Notes: generated from the sequence alone by a model not told the origin. Counted from the stretch's first letter, positions 15,719 through 24,874 are shown. The stretch: 52,324 nucleotides of DNA from Oscillospiraceae bacterium (GCA_015064345.1 SVSK01000008.1:1-52324); one strand, 5' to 3'. A program made the numbers and translations.

Positions 15719-16783
15719 ATGAAAAATCAACTTAAGAGAATCGTTTGCTTGCTTCTCTGCCTTGTAATGGCAACGTCTGCGCTTATGCTTAGCGGCTGCA
15801 AAAAGAAGAACGGCGAGGTGCTCAACCTCTACACTTGGGCGGGAATGTTCCCTGACGAAGTGATCCGCGAATTCGAGAAAGAAACGGGAATTACCGTTAA
15901 TTACGTGAACTTTGACTCTGACGAGACCATGCTCCAGAAGCTTCAGGCGGCAGGCGGCGGCGAATACGACCTTATTATCGCTGACGACTACATCATTGAG
16001 GTAGCAATCGCTGAAGGCCTTGTTCAGAAGCTTGACAAGTCGAAGATCCCCTCTCTCGGCAATGTGAACCCCATTTATCAGGGCCAGTTCTTCGATCCCA
16101 CCGACGAGTACACAGTACCCTACGGTGCAGGCGTGCAGACCATCGTTTATAACCCCGCAAAGGTGGATATTGAGATCAATGGCTATGAGGATCTGTGGAA
16201 CTATGATCTCGAAGACAGACTTGGTATAATTGACAACTACCGCGTAATGATGGGTATGTCTCTCAAGACTTTCGGATTCAGCTACAACACCACCGATGCA
16301 GAAGAACTGATGGAAGCCGGCGCTCATCTGATGGAGCTTGCACCTATGATCCGCCTTATCAAGAATGACAATCTTCAGGACGATCTTCTCTCCGGCGAGA
16401 TCGATGCGGCTATTATGTACACATCTCAGGTAACAATGGCAAAAATGGCCGATCCTTCCCTTGAAGTAGTATTCCCAGAGGAGGGCATTGGCTTTGGTAT
16501 CATGGCGATGTTTGTTCCCTCCGAGGCTCCGAACAGCGAAGCGGCACACAAGTTTATCGAGTTCATTCTCCAGCCTGAGAGAAGTGCAAAGTGCTTTGAA
16601 TATCTCGGTTACTACTGCACAAACTCCGCTGCAGAGCAGTATATCTCCGAAGAGTACCGCTCATTCCTCACTCTCCCTGCAGAGCTGAAGAGAGAGGACA
16701 TGGAGATGATCCAGAACGTGGATTCCGTAACCGATGAATCGCATCTCAAATACTGGACTGCATTCAAGAATTTCTGTGACTAA
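15719..16783 (+). CDS. potD: Spermidine/putrescine-binding lipoprotein
   Basis: 354 aa. A lipoprotein signal peptide ends in LSGC with C27 as the lipid-modified residue. The mature protein is a type 2 periplasmic-binding fold: 'LNLYTWAGMFPDEVIREFEKETGI' (core YTWAGMFP), 'YDLIIADDYIIEVA', 'YTVPYGAGVQTIVYN', 'AIMYTSQVTMA' and 'FIEFILQPE' all match PotD. It would capture polyamine outside the membrane and pass it to PotBC. ATG 15719 follows GGAGGAAAATT. It is separated from potC by 139 bases of simple repeats and a family E hairpin, so its mRNA level may differ from potABC. Confidence 0.94.
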   Translation: MKNQLKRIVCLLLCLVMATSALMLSGCKKKNGEVLNLYTWAGMFPDEVIREFEKETGITVNYVNFDSDETMLQKLQAAGGGEYDLIIADDYIIEVAIAEGLVQKLDKSKIPSLGNVNPIYQGQFFDPTDEYTVPYGAGVQTIVYNPAKVDIEINGYEDLWNYDLEDRLGIIDNYRVMMGMSLKTFGFSYNTTDAEELMEAGAHLMELAPMIRLIKNDNLQDDLLSGEIDAAIMYTSQVTMAKMADPSLEVVFPEEGIGFGIMAMFVPSEAPNSEAAHKFIEFILQPERSAKCFEYLGYYCTNSAAEQYISEEYRSFLTLPAELKREDMEMIQNVDSVTDESHLKYWTAFKNFCD

Positions 16784-16786
16784 AAC

Positions 16787-16812
16787 AAAAAGACCCCGAA
16801 AGGGGTTTTTTT
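16787..16812 (+). terminator. Terminator of potABCD
   Basis: AAAAGA-CCCC-GAAA-GGGG-TTTTTTT. Confidence 0.92.
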
Positions 16813-16871
16813 AGTTTAGAGAATAAATAATAAAGAATAAATAAAAAAGAATAAATAGGAGTAATGCTTAA

Positions 16872-17352
16872 ATCTAAAATTGCACGAAAAAACAAGAAGG
16901 GGATCCTTAAGGGGAAGAATCAGAGAAGTTGCAGTTGAGTTTTTTTGTCAATAACAATTGGCGGGATTCAGTCGCTTGAGAGTATAAGCAATATTATATA
17001 TCCCGTCCTCCTTCCCCTTAAGTGGACGGTGATTCACAAGAGGTGTGGACATGGAACACCTCTTGTGCGCCCCACGCGTAGTGCAAAAAATAGGATAAGC
17101 GGAAAAGTTAGGATGAAGAGTAAATCGATATGAATAATGTGCAGGTTTTGGTCTCCTCCTCCACTGCACTTACAAGTAAGTGCGGCGGTCCCCCTCCCCC
17201 CACAGGGGAAGGCTTATGAAGGCTGAAGAAGGCATGGAAGACATGATGTGCGGCACGAGCATCCTTTGGAACCTGCGTTAGCAATTAAGCGCCCCACGCG
17301 TAGTGCAGAAAATAGGTTAAACAAGCAAGTTTGATTGAAGAGTAGAGCGGAA
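16872..17352. repeat. Composite family A repeat (A2 plus A2')
   Basis: Second copy of the composite at 5141-5672. A2 contains AATTGGCGGGATTC, ATCCCGTCCTCCTTCCCCTT and CACAAGAGGTGT/ACACCTCTTGTG followed by CCCCACGCGTAGTGC. A2' (17231-17352) repeats GCATGGAAGACATGATGTG, CCTTTGGAACCTGCGTTAGC and CCCCACGCGTAGTGC. It accounts for the 640-base gap before the Gfo/Idh gene. Confidence 0.85.
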
Positions 17353-17385
17353 TGATCACAAAAAACAATATATTTTCATCCCCTG

Positions 17386-17414
17386 TTGACTTTTGCGATT
17401 CATTATGATAAAAT
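17386..17414 (+). promoter_or_regulatory. Sigma-A promoter of the Gfo/Idh/MocA gene
   Basis: TTGACT (17386-17391), 17 bases, TAAAAT (17409-17414). Confidence 0.7.
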
Positions 17415-17452
17415 CCATCATATAAGTTAATAAAAATTCATGGAGGACAAAC

Positions 17453-18517
17453 ATGGAAAAACTCAGAATAGGCGTTATTGGTACAGGTAATATCAGTAAC
17501 TGCCACATGGAAGGCTATACAGCTATTCCCGATCTCGTTGAAGTGGTTGCTTGCTGCGACCTCGATCAGAAGAAAATGGACGCGTGGGCAGATCGTTGGG
17601 GCGTTAAGAACAAGTACACTGACTACAACGAAATGCTTGAGAAGGAAAATCTCCACGCAGTTTCCGTTTGCACATGGAACGCAGCTCACAAGGCTCCCAC
17701 AGTTGCGGCTCTCAAGGCAGGCTGCAATGTAATCTGCGAAAAGCCCATGGCAATGAATGCGTCCGAAGCTGAAGAAATGCTCGCTGCAGCAAAACAGTCC
17801 GGAAAGATTCTCCAGATCGGCTTTGTTCGTCGCTTCGGTGCTGACGCTGACCACATTAAGGAACTGACAGCAAGCGGCGTAATGGGCGACATCTACTACG
17901 CAAAGGCTACATATCTCCGCAAGAACGGCTGCCCCGGCGGTTGGTTCGCTGACAAGAGATATTCCGGCGGCGGTCCCCTTATCGACCTGGGCGTACACGT
18001 TATCGACCTCTCCCGCTACCTTGCAGGAAGTCCCAAGCCCGTTTCCGTATTCGGCGTAACATACAACAACCTGGGTCCCGACCGTGCAAAGGGATTCAAG
18101 CCCGCTTGGGTAGTTGAATATAAGGACAACCAGTTCGAAGTTACAACAGAAGACATGGCATCCGCTATGGTTCGCTTCGACAACGGCTTCACTCTCTACG
18201 TAGAGGCAAGCTTCAACCTCAACATCAAGGAAGACTGCGGCAGAGTTGAGCTCTTCGGTACAAAGGCAGGCGCAAAGCTTGAAGGTCCTCTTGAGATCTA
18301 CACAGACCTTGGCGGATTCTTCTCCAACTGCCAGATCCAGGGCAAGACATACTTCGATATGGACGCATTCAAGGACGAGATCGCAGGATTCGTTAATGCT
18401 ACTATCGGCAAGTGCGAATGCCGTGCAACAGGAGAAGACGGTCTCGCTCTCATGAAGATCCTTGACGCTATCTACGAGTCTGCCGAAACAGGCAAGTCTG
18501 TAGACATCAACTGGTGA
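17453..18517 (+). CDS. Gfo/Idh/MocA family NAD(P)-dependent oxidoreductase
   Basis: 354 aa. The N-terminal Rossmann domain opens 'LRIGVIGTGNISNCHMEGY' (GxGxxx nucleotide loop), continues with 'VVACCDLD' and has the EKP motif at residues 96-98 ('VICEKPMAMN') that places the nicotinamide. The C-terminal domain has 'GGGPLIDLGVHVIDLSRYL', carrying the conserved D and H thought to act in catalysis. Family members oxidise or reduce sugars, inositols and their derivatives. Substrate cannot be read from the sequence. Start ATG 17453 follows GGAGG. It has its own promoter and terminator, so it is a single-gene unit; its codon use looks strongly biased, suggesting good expression (impression only). Confidence 0.92.
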   Translation: MEKLRIGVIGTGNISNCHMEGYTAIPDLVEVVACCDLDQKKMDAWADRWGVKNKYTDYNEMLEKENLHAVSVCTWNAAHKAPTVAALKAGCNVICEKPMAMNASEAEEMLAAAKQSGKILQIGFVRRFGADADHIKELTASGVMGDIYYAKATYLRKNGCPGGWFADKRYSGGGPLIDLGVHVIDLSRYLAGSPKPVSVFGVTYNNLGPDRAKGFKPAWVVEYKDNQFEVTTEDMASAMVRFDNGFTLYVEASFNLNIKEDCGRVELFGTKAGAKLEGPLEIYTDLGGFFSNCQIQGKTYFDMDAFKDEIAGFVNATIGKCECRATGEDGLALMKILDAIYESAETGKSVDINW

Positions 18518-18524
18518 TAAAACA

Positions 18525-18551
18525 AAAAGACTCCTTCGGGAGTCTTTTTTT
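18525..18551 (+). terminator. Terminator after Gfo/Idh/MocA gene
   Basis: AAAAAGACTCC-TTCG-GGAGTCTTTTTTT. Confidence 0.92.
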
Positions 18552-18600
18552 GTTTAGGCAAGAAGTAATAGTGAAGAGGTAATAAGTTAAGCTGAAAAAA

Positions 18601-18720
18601 CCGAGACGAAGTCTCGTGGGTGGAATAGACCGAGTTCCCTCCTTGTCATAGGGAACTCGTCGAGTTGCTACGCAACCTCGGGCTAATTCCATGTTATCGT
18701 ACCGCAAATATTCCACCCGG
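18601..18720. repeat. Family D cloverleaf-like interspersed repeat, copy D1
   Basis: Leading hairpin GAGAC-GAA-GTCTC (18603-18615), outer stem GGGTGGAAT (18618-18626) with ATTCCACCC (18710-18718), and inside it two further hairpins: CGAGTTCCCT/AGGGAACTCG (18631-18659) and CGAG-TTGC-TAC-GCAA-CCTCG (18661-18680). It is almost identical to 34308-34427. Confidence 0.9.
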
Positions 18721-18750
18721 TTTTTCTCATTCTTGCAGGAATCGAAAAGT
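18721..18750. repeat. Family E short inverted repeat
   Basis: CTTTTT-type arms in TTTTTCTCATTCTTGCAGGA and ATCGAAAAGT; lies just downstream of the D1 repeat and just before the convergent stop at 18764. Confidence 0.65.
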
Positions 18751-18763
18751 GAGTTTTGCTTAA

Positions 18764-19552
18764 TTATTTCAATGAGAAACGCGCGTATCCGTTTTCATAC
18801 TTGACATAGATGATGTTGGGGGTGGTTTCCGATGAATAAATCTCCTGACCGACATCTACTCTTGATCCGCAGAAATCAGATGTGGGGCCGATAATGTTAT
18901 CAACATCAGTTACGTTTCCTGCAAACTCATAGCCGTCGGGCAATGGTTCGTTAAATCCCGTTGCGAAATAGTAATATATCTCACCACTGTACATTATCTG
19001 CGATTGCTGAATTTCGCCTGCCGGGAAACCGGTCTCATTTGGTTGCGACTTGCCATTATCTGCACTGCGCTCCATAAAATAGTCCAAAATATTACTTGCA
19101 TCTTTGAGCGTTGCGTTGCCTGTTAAGATAGCACCCACTTGATCTCCGTTCAAATTTATCGAGCCGTCTTCTTTTGACGTGACTATAACGATATTTTTCA
19201 TTCCTAAATCTGCTTTAATATATCCAAAGGACATACTCTGAAGCTCCGCGCCCAAGTAGCTGCGATAGATAAGGTGTGAAGGTTTTGAAGCAGATAATTT
19301 TATATCAACATTCTTTTCTGTAGTTTCGGGAAATGAAGAAATTTCGATTTTTCCCACAAAACGGTCTTCTCTGAACAGATAAAAGGTATATTCGCCATCG
19401 ATTTTTATTTCTGCTTCTGTGAATGTGGTGGCTGAGATGTCATATGTAATTTGAGCCGACAGAGTGGTGGAAATATTGCGACGAAACGGCATAAATCCAA
19501 GGACAACTATCACGAGAATTACGATTAATGCGGAAATTATTATCTTTTTCAT
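18764..19552 (-). CDS. Membrane-anchored protein of unknown function
   Basis: 262 aa. Residues about 4-23 are one strongly hydrophobic segment (IIISALIVILVIVVLGFM) followed by RR, giving either an uncleaved signal anchor or a signal peptide without a clear cleavage site; the remaining 235 residues should be outside the membrane. The exterior part is rich in beta-type alternation and contains two Cys-poor segments with 'MYSGEIYYYFATGF' and 'IIYVKYENGYARFSL'. I recognise no domain. ATG 19552 follows GGAGGC at seven bases; an upstream in-frame ATG at 19567 lies inside that site. A promoter is at 19598-19627. Gene is convergent with the Gfo/Idh gene and divergent from the phosphoesterase. Confidence 0.75.
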   Translation of the reverse strand: MKKIIISALIVILVIVVLGFMPFRRNISTTLSAQITYDISATTFTEAEIKIDGEYTFYLFREDRFVGKIEISSFPETTEKNVDIKLSASKPSHLIYRSYLGAELQSMSFGYIKADLGMKNIVIVTSKEDGSINLNGDQVGAILTGNATLKDASNILDYFMERSADNGKSQPNETGFPAGEIQQSQIMYSGEIYYYFATGFNEPLPDGYEFAGNVTDVDNIIGPTSDFCGSRVDVGQEIYSSETTPNIIYVKYENGYARFSLK

Positions 19553-19597
19553 AAAGTCAGCCTCCATTGTTTATTTGGGAAATCTCTCCCTATGCTT

Positions 19598-19627
19598 ATT
19601 ATACAATAAACGTATTACGTTTTTCAA
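19598..19627 (-). promoter_or_regulatory. Sigma-A promoter for the membrane-anchored unknown
   Basis: On the minus strand TTGAAA (19627-19622), 18 bases, TATAAT (19603-19598). Confidence 0.65.
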
Positions 19628-19639
19628 TAATATTTCAAT

Positions 19640-19785
19640 AATAAATATCGGTGCAGCAGAAGACTTTTGCCATCCTCCCGGTGCACATTTTCTTTATTCT
19701 TTTTTTATTTATTATCTATTCTTTTTCACACATTTGTGGTATAATCTAAAAAAACGCACCTGTGAGGTACAAAATGAAGAAAAAC
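19640..19785. repeat. Duplicated upstream region, copy 1
   Basis: From AATAAATATC through the promoter, ribosome binding site and first codons ATGAAGAAAAA of the phosphoesterase gene. It matches 21801-21952 almost base for base apart from a small indel in the T-rich part. Confidence 0.92.
19737..19745 (+). promoter_or_regulatory. Extended -10 promoter of the phosphoesterase gene
   Basis: TGGTATAAT; the leader to the start codon is only about 22 bases and holds GAGGT. Confidence 0.7.
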
Positions 19786-21741
19786 ATTCGCTTTATTCTT
19801 TTTTGTGTTGCCGTGGTTGCTGTGCTGATCTGTTCTGCGATAAGCATCAGCGCCGAGGGAATTACAAAAGAAGTTACGTTCATCGGTACAGATGATGAAA
19901 ACTACTTTACCGCGCCTCCCGGAGTTTATGAGATGGGCGACGGCTACGCTGTTATCTGGGCAACCTCATTTGACGGTATCGGTTATATAACCTATACGTA
20001 TGAGGGCGTGGAATACACAGTTTACGACGAAGTTGACGGTGTTCTGAAAACAGGCGAGAGCATCCATGTGGTGAAGGTGCCCTACGAGCATCTCTCGGAC
20101 AACGAATACACCGTGCACTCAAAGGCGGTGCTATCTCATGTAGGAGACAATATCGAATACGGTGTCACCGTTTCTGCAGGACCCATCAAGCTCCGCGGTT
20201 ATGACGGCGAGGACAGCATTGACATCATCGCGCTGACTGACATACACACCTATCTCGACAGAGTAGTGGAGACGCTGTCTCATGTTTCCGTTGAGCCCGA
20301 TCTCTTCGTGATCCTCGGCGACACTATTGAGTTTTCTTCACAGATGTCCCACATTGAAGAACTGTTCAACATTATAGGAACTATCTCCGGTGGACAGTAC
20401 CCCGTGGTATACTGCCGTGGCAATCATGAGGCCATGGGAGAGGCTGCTCCCCGTTTGAGAGATTATTTCCCTACAGAGACTGACGGAATGTATTATGACT
20501 TCAGATTCGGTCCTCTCTACGGAGTTGTTGTGGACACGGGTGCCGATCACGATGATGATACGGATCACTACAGCGACACAGTTTGCTTCCGCGATCACAG
20601 CGAGCAGGAAGAGAATTGGCTCCGCTCCCTTGAAGCTGACACCGATGCAAAGTATGCACTTGCAATAAACCATATCCCCACGATACATGAACTGCCAAAC
20701 GGTATTGATATGACAGATTCCATGGCGCATCTGGGCCTCCAGCTTGGTATATCGGGTCACGAGCACATTGTTGAGTACATTCCCGAGGGAACATATGATG
20801 GGCTGGGTTACCCTGCGTATATTTGCGGCGGTAAGAGTGGAACAGACGGATATGTAGCTATGCTTCTGACCTTTGACGGGGATGAGGTAAGACTTAAGGC
20901 AGTTGACATGAGCGGAAACACCGTTCACGAAAATACTGTTGCGCTGGAGAGAAATTACGGCCGGCAGCTTGAGGCAGAGGAGCATGAAAAGGGTCTCAAC
21001 GGTCAGGTCAAACTGAGAAGCAGTACGTTTGTTAACATTACCGCAGGTCCTGTTGTTATTGAGACGGGAGACGACTGCTACACTGTGGTTTGGATGACTG
21101 ACAAGGTTACATCCGGCGCAGTTGAGTACACCTACAACGGCAAAACCTACCAAGTGTTCGAGGATCAGATAGGCGGCAGAATATTTGACACCGTACACTC
21201 CGTAAAGGTTCCGAAGGAGCATCTGAACGGCAACAGCTACTCTGTGATTAGCTATAACATGGAAAAATTCTACCCCTACGGACCTGTTCGCGGAAAGGGC
21301 GTAAGAAGCGACGTTATCGAGTTTGCCGATATGAAGTCTCTTGGCGAGATCAAGGCGGCGTACGTTACCGAGGCCAAGCCCGAATCGGATGAGTCAGAAT
21401 ACAAGGCTTACATCATCGACGAGAAGATCGTTGGCAGCTTTGACACAGAGGAGGATATAGCGGCGCTTATCACCGCGGCTTCCGAAATCTCTGCAGGAAA
21501 GCTCCCTGTTGTCATTTCCCGCGATGAGGACGGATACAGCGGTGCTTACGCTACAGAACTCATCGGATACGTGGGAAGCGGCGGCACTGTTCATACAGAG
21601 GATGGTAAAGCGACCGTAACGTTTGTCGATGGAGAAAAGGCTGTCTATGCCATTGATGATGAAGAAGACATCGCGGCTGACAGACTGCTGATCGCAAGAC
21701 GGATGTTCTATATTGCAAGCCGAATCTTGAAGAAATACTGA
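19774..21741 (+). CDS. Secreted calcineurin-like metallophosphoesterase with two FN3-like domains
   Basis: 655 aa. A signal peptide (KKN, hydrophobic core to about residue 24, then ISISAEG) directs export. Residues about 30-130 form a beta-sandwich of the type preceding purple acid phosphatases ('GDGYAVIWATSFDGIGYITY', core AVIWATS). The catalytic domain has the dinuclear metal motifs 'ALTDIHTY' (D-x-H), 'VILGDTIEF' (GD), 'YCRGNHEAMG' (GNHE), 'AINHIPTIHE' and 'GISGHEHI' (GHxH). A second sandwich follows ('YTVVWMTDKVTSGAVEYTY'), then a C-terminal segment of unknown role. It may hydrolyse phosphate esters outside the cell. Start ATG 19774 follows GAGGT. Its upstream region is duplicated before the next gene. 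Confidence 0.88.
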   Translation: MKKNIRFILFCVAVVAVLICSAISISAEGITKEVTFIGTDDENYFTAPPGVYEMGDGYAVIWATSFDGIGYITYTYEGVEYTVYDEVDGVLKTGESIHVVKVPYEHLSDNEYTVHSKAVLSHVGDNIEYGVTVSAGPIKLRGYDGEDSIDIIALTDIHTYLDRVVETLSHVSVEPDLFVILGDTIEFSSQMSHIEELFNIIGTISGGQYPVVYCRGNHEAMGEAAPRLRDYFPTETDGMYYDFRFGPLYGVVVDTGADHDDDTDHYSDTVCFRDHSEQEENWLRSLEADTDAKYALAINHIPTIHELPNGIDMTDSMAHLGLQLGISGHEHIVEYIPEGTYDGLGYPAYICGGKSGTDGYVAMLLTFDGDEVRLKAVDMSGNTVHENTVALERNYGRQLEAEEHEKGLNGQVKLRSSTFVNITAGPVVIETGDDCYTVVWMTDKVTSGAVEYTYNGKTYQVFEDQIGGRIFDTVHSVKVPKEHLNGNSYSVISYNMEKFYPYGPVRGKGVRSDVIEFADMKSLGEIKAAYVTEAKPESDESEYKAYIIDEKIVGSFDTEEDIAALITAASEISAGKLPVVISRDEDGYSGAYATELIGYVGSGGTVHTEDGKATVTFVDGEKAVYAIDDEEDIAADRLLIARRMFYIASRILKKY

Positions 21742-21745
21742 TAAT

Positions 21746-21778
21746 AAGAGACCGTACTTTAGCAGTGCGGTCTTTTTG
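21746..21778 (+). terminator. Terminator after phosphoesterase gene
   Basis: AAGAGACCG-TACTTTAGCAGTG-CGGTCTTTTT. Confidence 0.8.
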
Positions 21779-21800
21779 ATTTGGAGAATAGAGAAGAAAT

Positions 21801-21952
21801 AATAAATATCAGTGCAGTAGAAGACTTTTGCCATCCTCCCGGTGCACATTTTCTTTATTATTTATTCTTTTTTATTTATTATCTATTCTTTTTCACACAT
21901 TTGTGGTATAATCTAAAAAAACGCACCTGTGAGGTACAAAATGAAGAAAATT
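21801..21952. repeat. Duplicated upstream region, copy 2
   Basis: Second copy of 19640-19785, including the GACTTTTGCCATCCTCCCGG block, TTTTTCACACATTTGTGG, TATAAT and CGCACCTGTGAGGTACAAA, placed directly before the GH106-like gene. Confidence 0.92.
21904..21912 (+). promoter_or_regulatory. Extended -10 promoter of the GH106-like gene
   Basis: TGGTATAAT in the duplicated upstream region; same distance to the start codon as in copy 1. Confidence 0.7.
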
Positions 21953-24874
21953 ATTGACGAGATCAGAGAAATATCTCCCGAGTACGCCAGTATTCCATTC
22001 TGGAGCTGGAACGACAAGCTTGAAGAAGAGGAGCTTCGCCGACAGATACGCGATATGAAGTCTCTCGGCATGAAGGGCTTTTTCATGCACGCCCGCGGAG
22101 GTCTTCTCACAGAATATATGTCTGACGAGTGGTTCGACTGCATTGACGCCTGCATAGACGAGGCTGAAAAGCTCGGCATGGAGGCTTGGGCGTACGACGA
22201 AAACGGTTGGCCCAGCGGATTTGCAGGGGGTGTGCTGCTCAAGGACAAGAAAAACCACGCAGTTGCAATCGAATACCGCTTCGGAGCATTCCCCGAAATG
22301 GACGAGGACATTATCTCCGTTTACATAAAGAACGAGGACGAATCATTTACTCGCGTTACCGAGGACATAGGTGCAAAGGAATACCTCATTCTCTACAAGA
22401 GATACGACGAGAGCTACGTTGACACCCTGAATCCCGATATCGCGGATCAGTTTATTGCGGCAACTCACGAGGAATACAAGAAGAGGATCCCTGCTGACAA
22501 GTTTGGTGAGGGTAAGCCCATGCCCGGATTCTTCACCGACGAGCCTCAGTACTACCGTTGGGGCAGCACTTACTCAAACACTCTTCCTGCGAAGTTTGAG
22601 GAGACATACGGCTACTCCATTTTTGATAAGCTTCCCGCTATTTTCTTCAATTTCGACGGTGCTGACAAGTTCCGTTTCGACTACTACTACCTCATCCACA
22701 AGCTGTTTATAGACGGTTTTATTAAGAAGCTCTACGAGTGGTGCGTGGAAAACAAGGTGGAATTGACCGGCCACGCAGTTGAGGAGACAACGCTCGACTA
22801 TCAGCTCATGTGTACCGGCAGCGTTATGCCCTTCTACGAATACGAGACCATCCCCGGTGTTGACTATCTCGGCAGACAGATTGAAGACGACCTTTCATTC
22901 AAGCAGCTTGGCTCTGTCTGCGCACAGCTTGGCAAGAAGAAGGCTATCTCCGAAATGTTCGCCTGCTGCGGTTGGGCGGTATCTCCCACAGAACTGAAAA
23001 AAGTAGCTGAAGTTCAGTACGCATCCGGCGTCAACATGATGTGCCAGCACCTGTACCCCTACTCCGAGAGAGGCCAGAGAAAGACTGACTATCCCCTCCA
23101 CTACTCCGAGCACAACCCCTGGTCCGCGAATATGCGTGAGTTCAACGATTATTACACAAACCTTGGTGCTATCCTCTCCCGCGGAGTTGAATACGCTCCC
23201 GTGCTTGTAATTCACCCTGCCCACGGCGCCTTCTGTAAGTACCGCAAGAGCACATACTCCCTTAAGGAGATTGAAGACAAGCTCTTTGAAATGTCACGTC
23301 TGTTGGGCGACAATCAGGTTCCCTACCACTATGGAGACGAGTGGATGATGGAGCGCATGGCTGAGGTTAAGGGCGGCAAGATTAAGGTTGGTCTTTGCGA
23401 GTATGAGGCGATCATTGTGCCCTTTACTTACTCACTTGACACAAATACAGTAAAGCTTCTGCGCGAGTTTATGGATCAGGGCGGCAAGATATGGCTCTAC
23501 GACGGCGTACCTCCTTACGTTGACGGTGAAGCTGCGGGGGACAAGCTGGATTTCCTCCATTCAACCGCTACACGGGAAGAGATCTTCGCCTACCGCGATG
23601 CTGTAGTAACTGAAAACGGCAAAAATATCCCCGGATTTCGCAAAATGACCCGTCTCACCGATGATGGCAGAATAGTTTACCTCACAAGCACAGGCGAGGC
23701 GGCACACTGCCCCGTAAAGGTAAGCCTCCCCGCAGGCAGTTGGGCGGAGCTTGACGTGGCAACCCTTGAAGTGAAGCCTGTGGCACAGCGCGCTACCGAA
23801 AATGGCGTGGACGTGTACCTCTCCTTTGAGGATGGCGAGTCTCACGTGCTTATAGAGCGTGATATTGCAACATACGAGCACTTGCCAATTCCTGCGTTCC
23901 CCACAGAATTTATCCCCGTTCCCGAAAAGGTTCGTCTTGCTGAAAAGCCCGAGAACATCATGACTCTCGACATGCCTGCGTACTCCTTCGACGGCGAAAA
24001 TTACGAAGAGCCACTCTACATCATGGGTGTCCGTGATATGCTCCTTCGTATGCGCCACGAGGGCAAGGTGTATCTGAAGTTCAACTTCAAGGCTGAAACA
24101 GCACCGAAAACACTCAAGCTGGTGGCAGAGCCCATGTATGAGCGCATCACAGTCAACGGCACTCCCGTAACACCGAACGGGGATTGGTGGTTTGACCGCT
24201 CATTCACCGTAATGGACGTAGCAGAGCAGATCAAGGCTGGCGAGAACGAGATAATCGTGGAAGTTAACCACTACCAGAGCGACTACGTTTACTATGTCCT
24301 CTACGGCGGGGTTTCCGAGGCACTTCGCAACTGTATCGTGTTTGACACAGAGATCGAGTCCATGTATCTGGTTGGCGACTTCGGTCTGCGACTTGACGGA
24401 GAGGTAACAGAGGGAGAACGTGAGTCCACTCTGTTTGACGGCGAGTTTACAATGACTGCGCTTTCCGATACGGTTTCCTCTACCGATGCGGTTACCGACG
24501 GATATCCTTTCTTCGGCGGATCTATGGAGCTCGAGTTCGACTACGACTACAAGGACGGTGACGCGACTGTTCTGAAGCTTGACGGCAGATACGCAACAGC
24601 TGAGGTGACCGTTGGCAACGTAACGAAGAAGATCATGTGGAAGAACACGATCGATCTTTCCGACGTTCTGAATGTGGGCAAGAATACCATCCGAGTAAAG
24701 CTTACCTGCGCTATGCGTAACACAATGGGCCCACACCACTATATAGAAGACGAGCTTCTCATCGTGGGTCGCCAGATGTGGACCTTTGAGAACGAGTGGG
24801 ACGGACGTGAATGCCCCGTTTACAAGAAGAGATACTCATTCGTGAAGTTCGGAATGAAGAAGCATGAAAAGTAA
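21941..24874 (+). CDS. GH106-like glycoside hydrolase (alpha-L-rhamnosidase-related)
   Basis: 977 aa without a signal peptide, so likely cytoplasmic. The N-terminal TIM-barrel region shows the strongly conserved start of this group: 'IPFWSWND', 'DMKSLGMKGFFMHARGGL', 'WFDCIDACIDEAEKLGMEAWAYDENGWPSGFAGG' (core AWAYDENGWPSG). Later come 'GFFTDEPQY', 'LTGHAVEE' and 'KKAISEMFACCGWAVSP', candidate active-site acids in the family. The C-terminal third has beta-sandwich features ('VMDVAEQIKAGENEIIVEVNHY', core AGENEIIVEV) like galactose-binding domains. The family includes alpha-L-rhamnosidases acting on plant pectin; substrate here is inference. Start ATG 21941 follows GAGGT. It shares its promoter and leader with the phosphoesterase gene, implying co-regulation. 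Confidence 0.8.
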   Translation: MKKIIDEIREISPEYASIPFWSWNDKLEEEELRRQIRDMKSLGMKGFFMHARGGLLTEYMSDEWFDCIDACIDEAEKLGMEAWAYDENGWPSGFAGGVLLKDKKNHAVAIEYRFGAFPEMDEDIISVYIKNEDESFTRVTEDIGAKEYLILYKRYDESYVDTLNPDIADQFIAATHEEYKKRIPADKFGEGKPMPGFFTDEPQYYRWGSTYSNTLPAKFEETYGYSIFDKLPAIFFNFDGADKFRFDYYYLIHKLFIDGFIKKLYEWCVENKVELTGHAVEETTLDYQLMCTGSVMPFYEYETIPGVDYLGRQIEDDLSFKQLGSVCAQLGKKKAISEMFACCGWAVSPTELKKVAEVQYASGVNMMCQHLYPYSERGQRKTDYPLHYSEHNPWSANMREFNDYYTNLGAILSRGVEYAPVLVIHPAHGAFCKYRKSTYSLKEIEDKLFEMSRLLGDNQVPYHYGDEWMMERMAEVKGGKIKVGLCEYEAIIVPFTYSLDTNTVKLLREFMDQGGKIWLYDGVPPYVDGEAAGDKLDFLHSTATREEIFAYRDAVVTENGKNIPGFRKMTRLTDDGRIVYLTSTGEAAHCPVKVSLPAGSWAELDVATLEVKPVAQRATENGVDVYLSFEDGESHVLIERDIATYEHLPIPAFPTEFIPVPEKVRLAEKPENIMTLDMPAYSFDGENYEEPLYIMGVRDMLLRMRHEGKVYLKFNFKAETAPKTLKLVAEPMYERITVNGTPVTPNGDWWFDRSFTVMDVAEQIKAGENEIIVEVNHYQSDYVYYVLYGGVSEALRNCIVFDTEIESMYLVGDFGLRLDGEVTEGERESTLFDGEFTMTALSDTVSSTDAVTDGYPFFGGSMELEFDYDYKDGDATVLKLDGRYATAEVTVGNVTKKIMWKNTIDLSDVLNVGKNTIRVKLTCAMRNTMGPHHYIEDELLIVGRQMWTFENEWDGRECPVYKKRYSFVKFGMKKHEK

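Noticed and set aside
15686-16549. Minus-strand open frame of 287 codons
   Set aside because: Antisense to potD, with no start signal or motif.
18601-18720. Family D as a tRNA-like gene because of its cloverleaf look
   Set aside because: No T-loop, D-loop or anticodon arm consensus, and the arms are too long.
20338-21222. Minus-strand open frame of 294 codons
   Set aside because: Fully inside the phosphoesterase gene on the other strand; composition typical of an antisense shadow.
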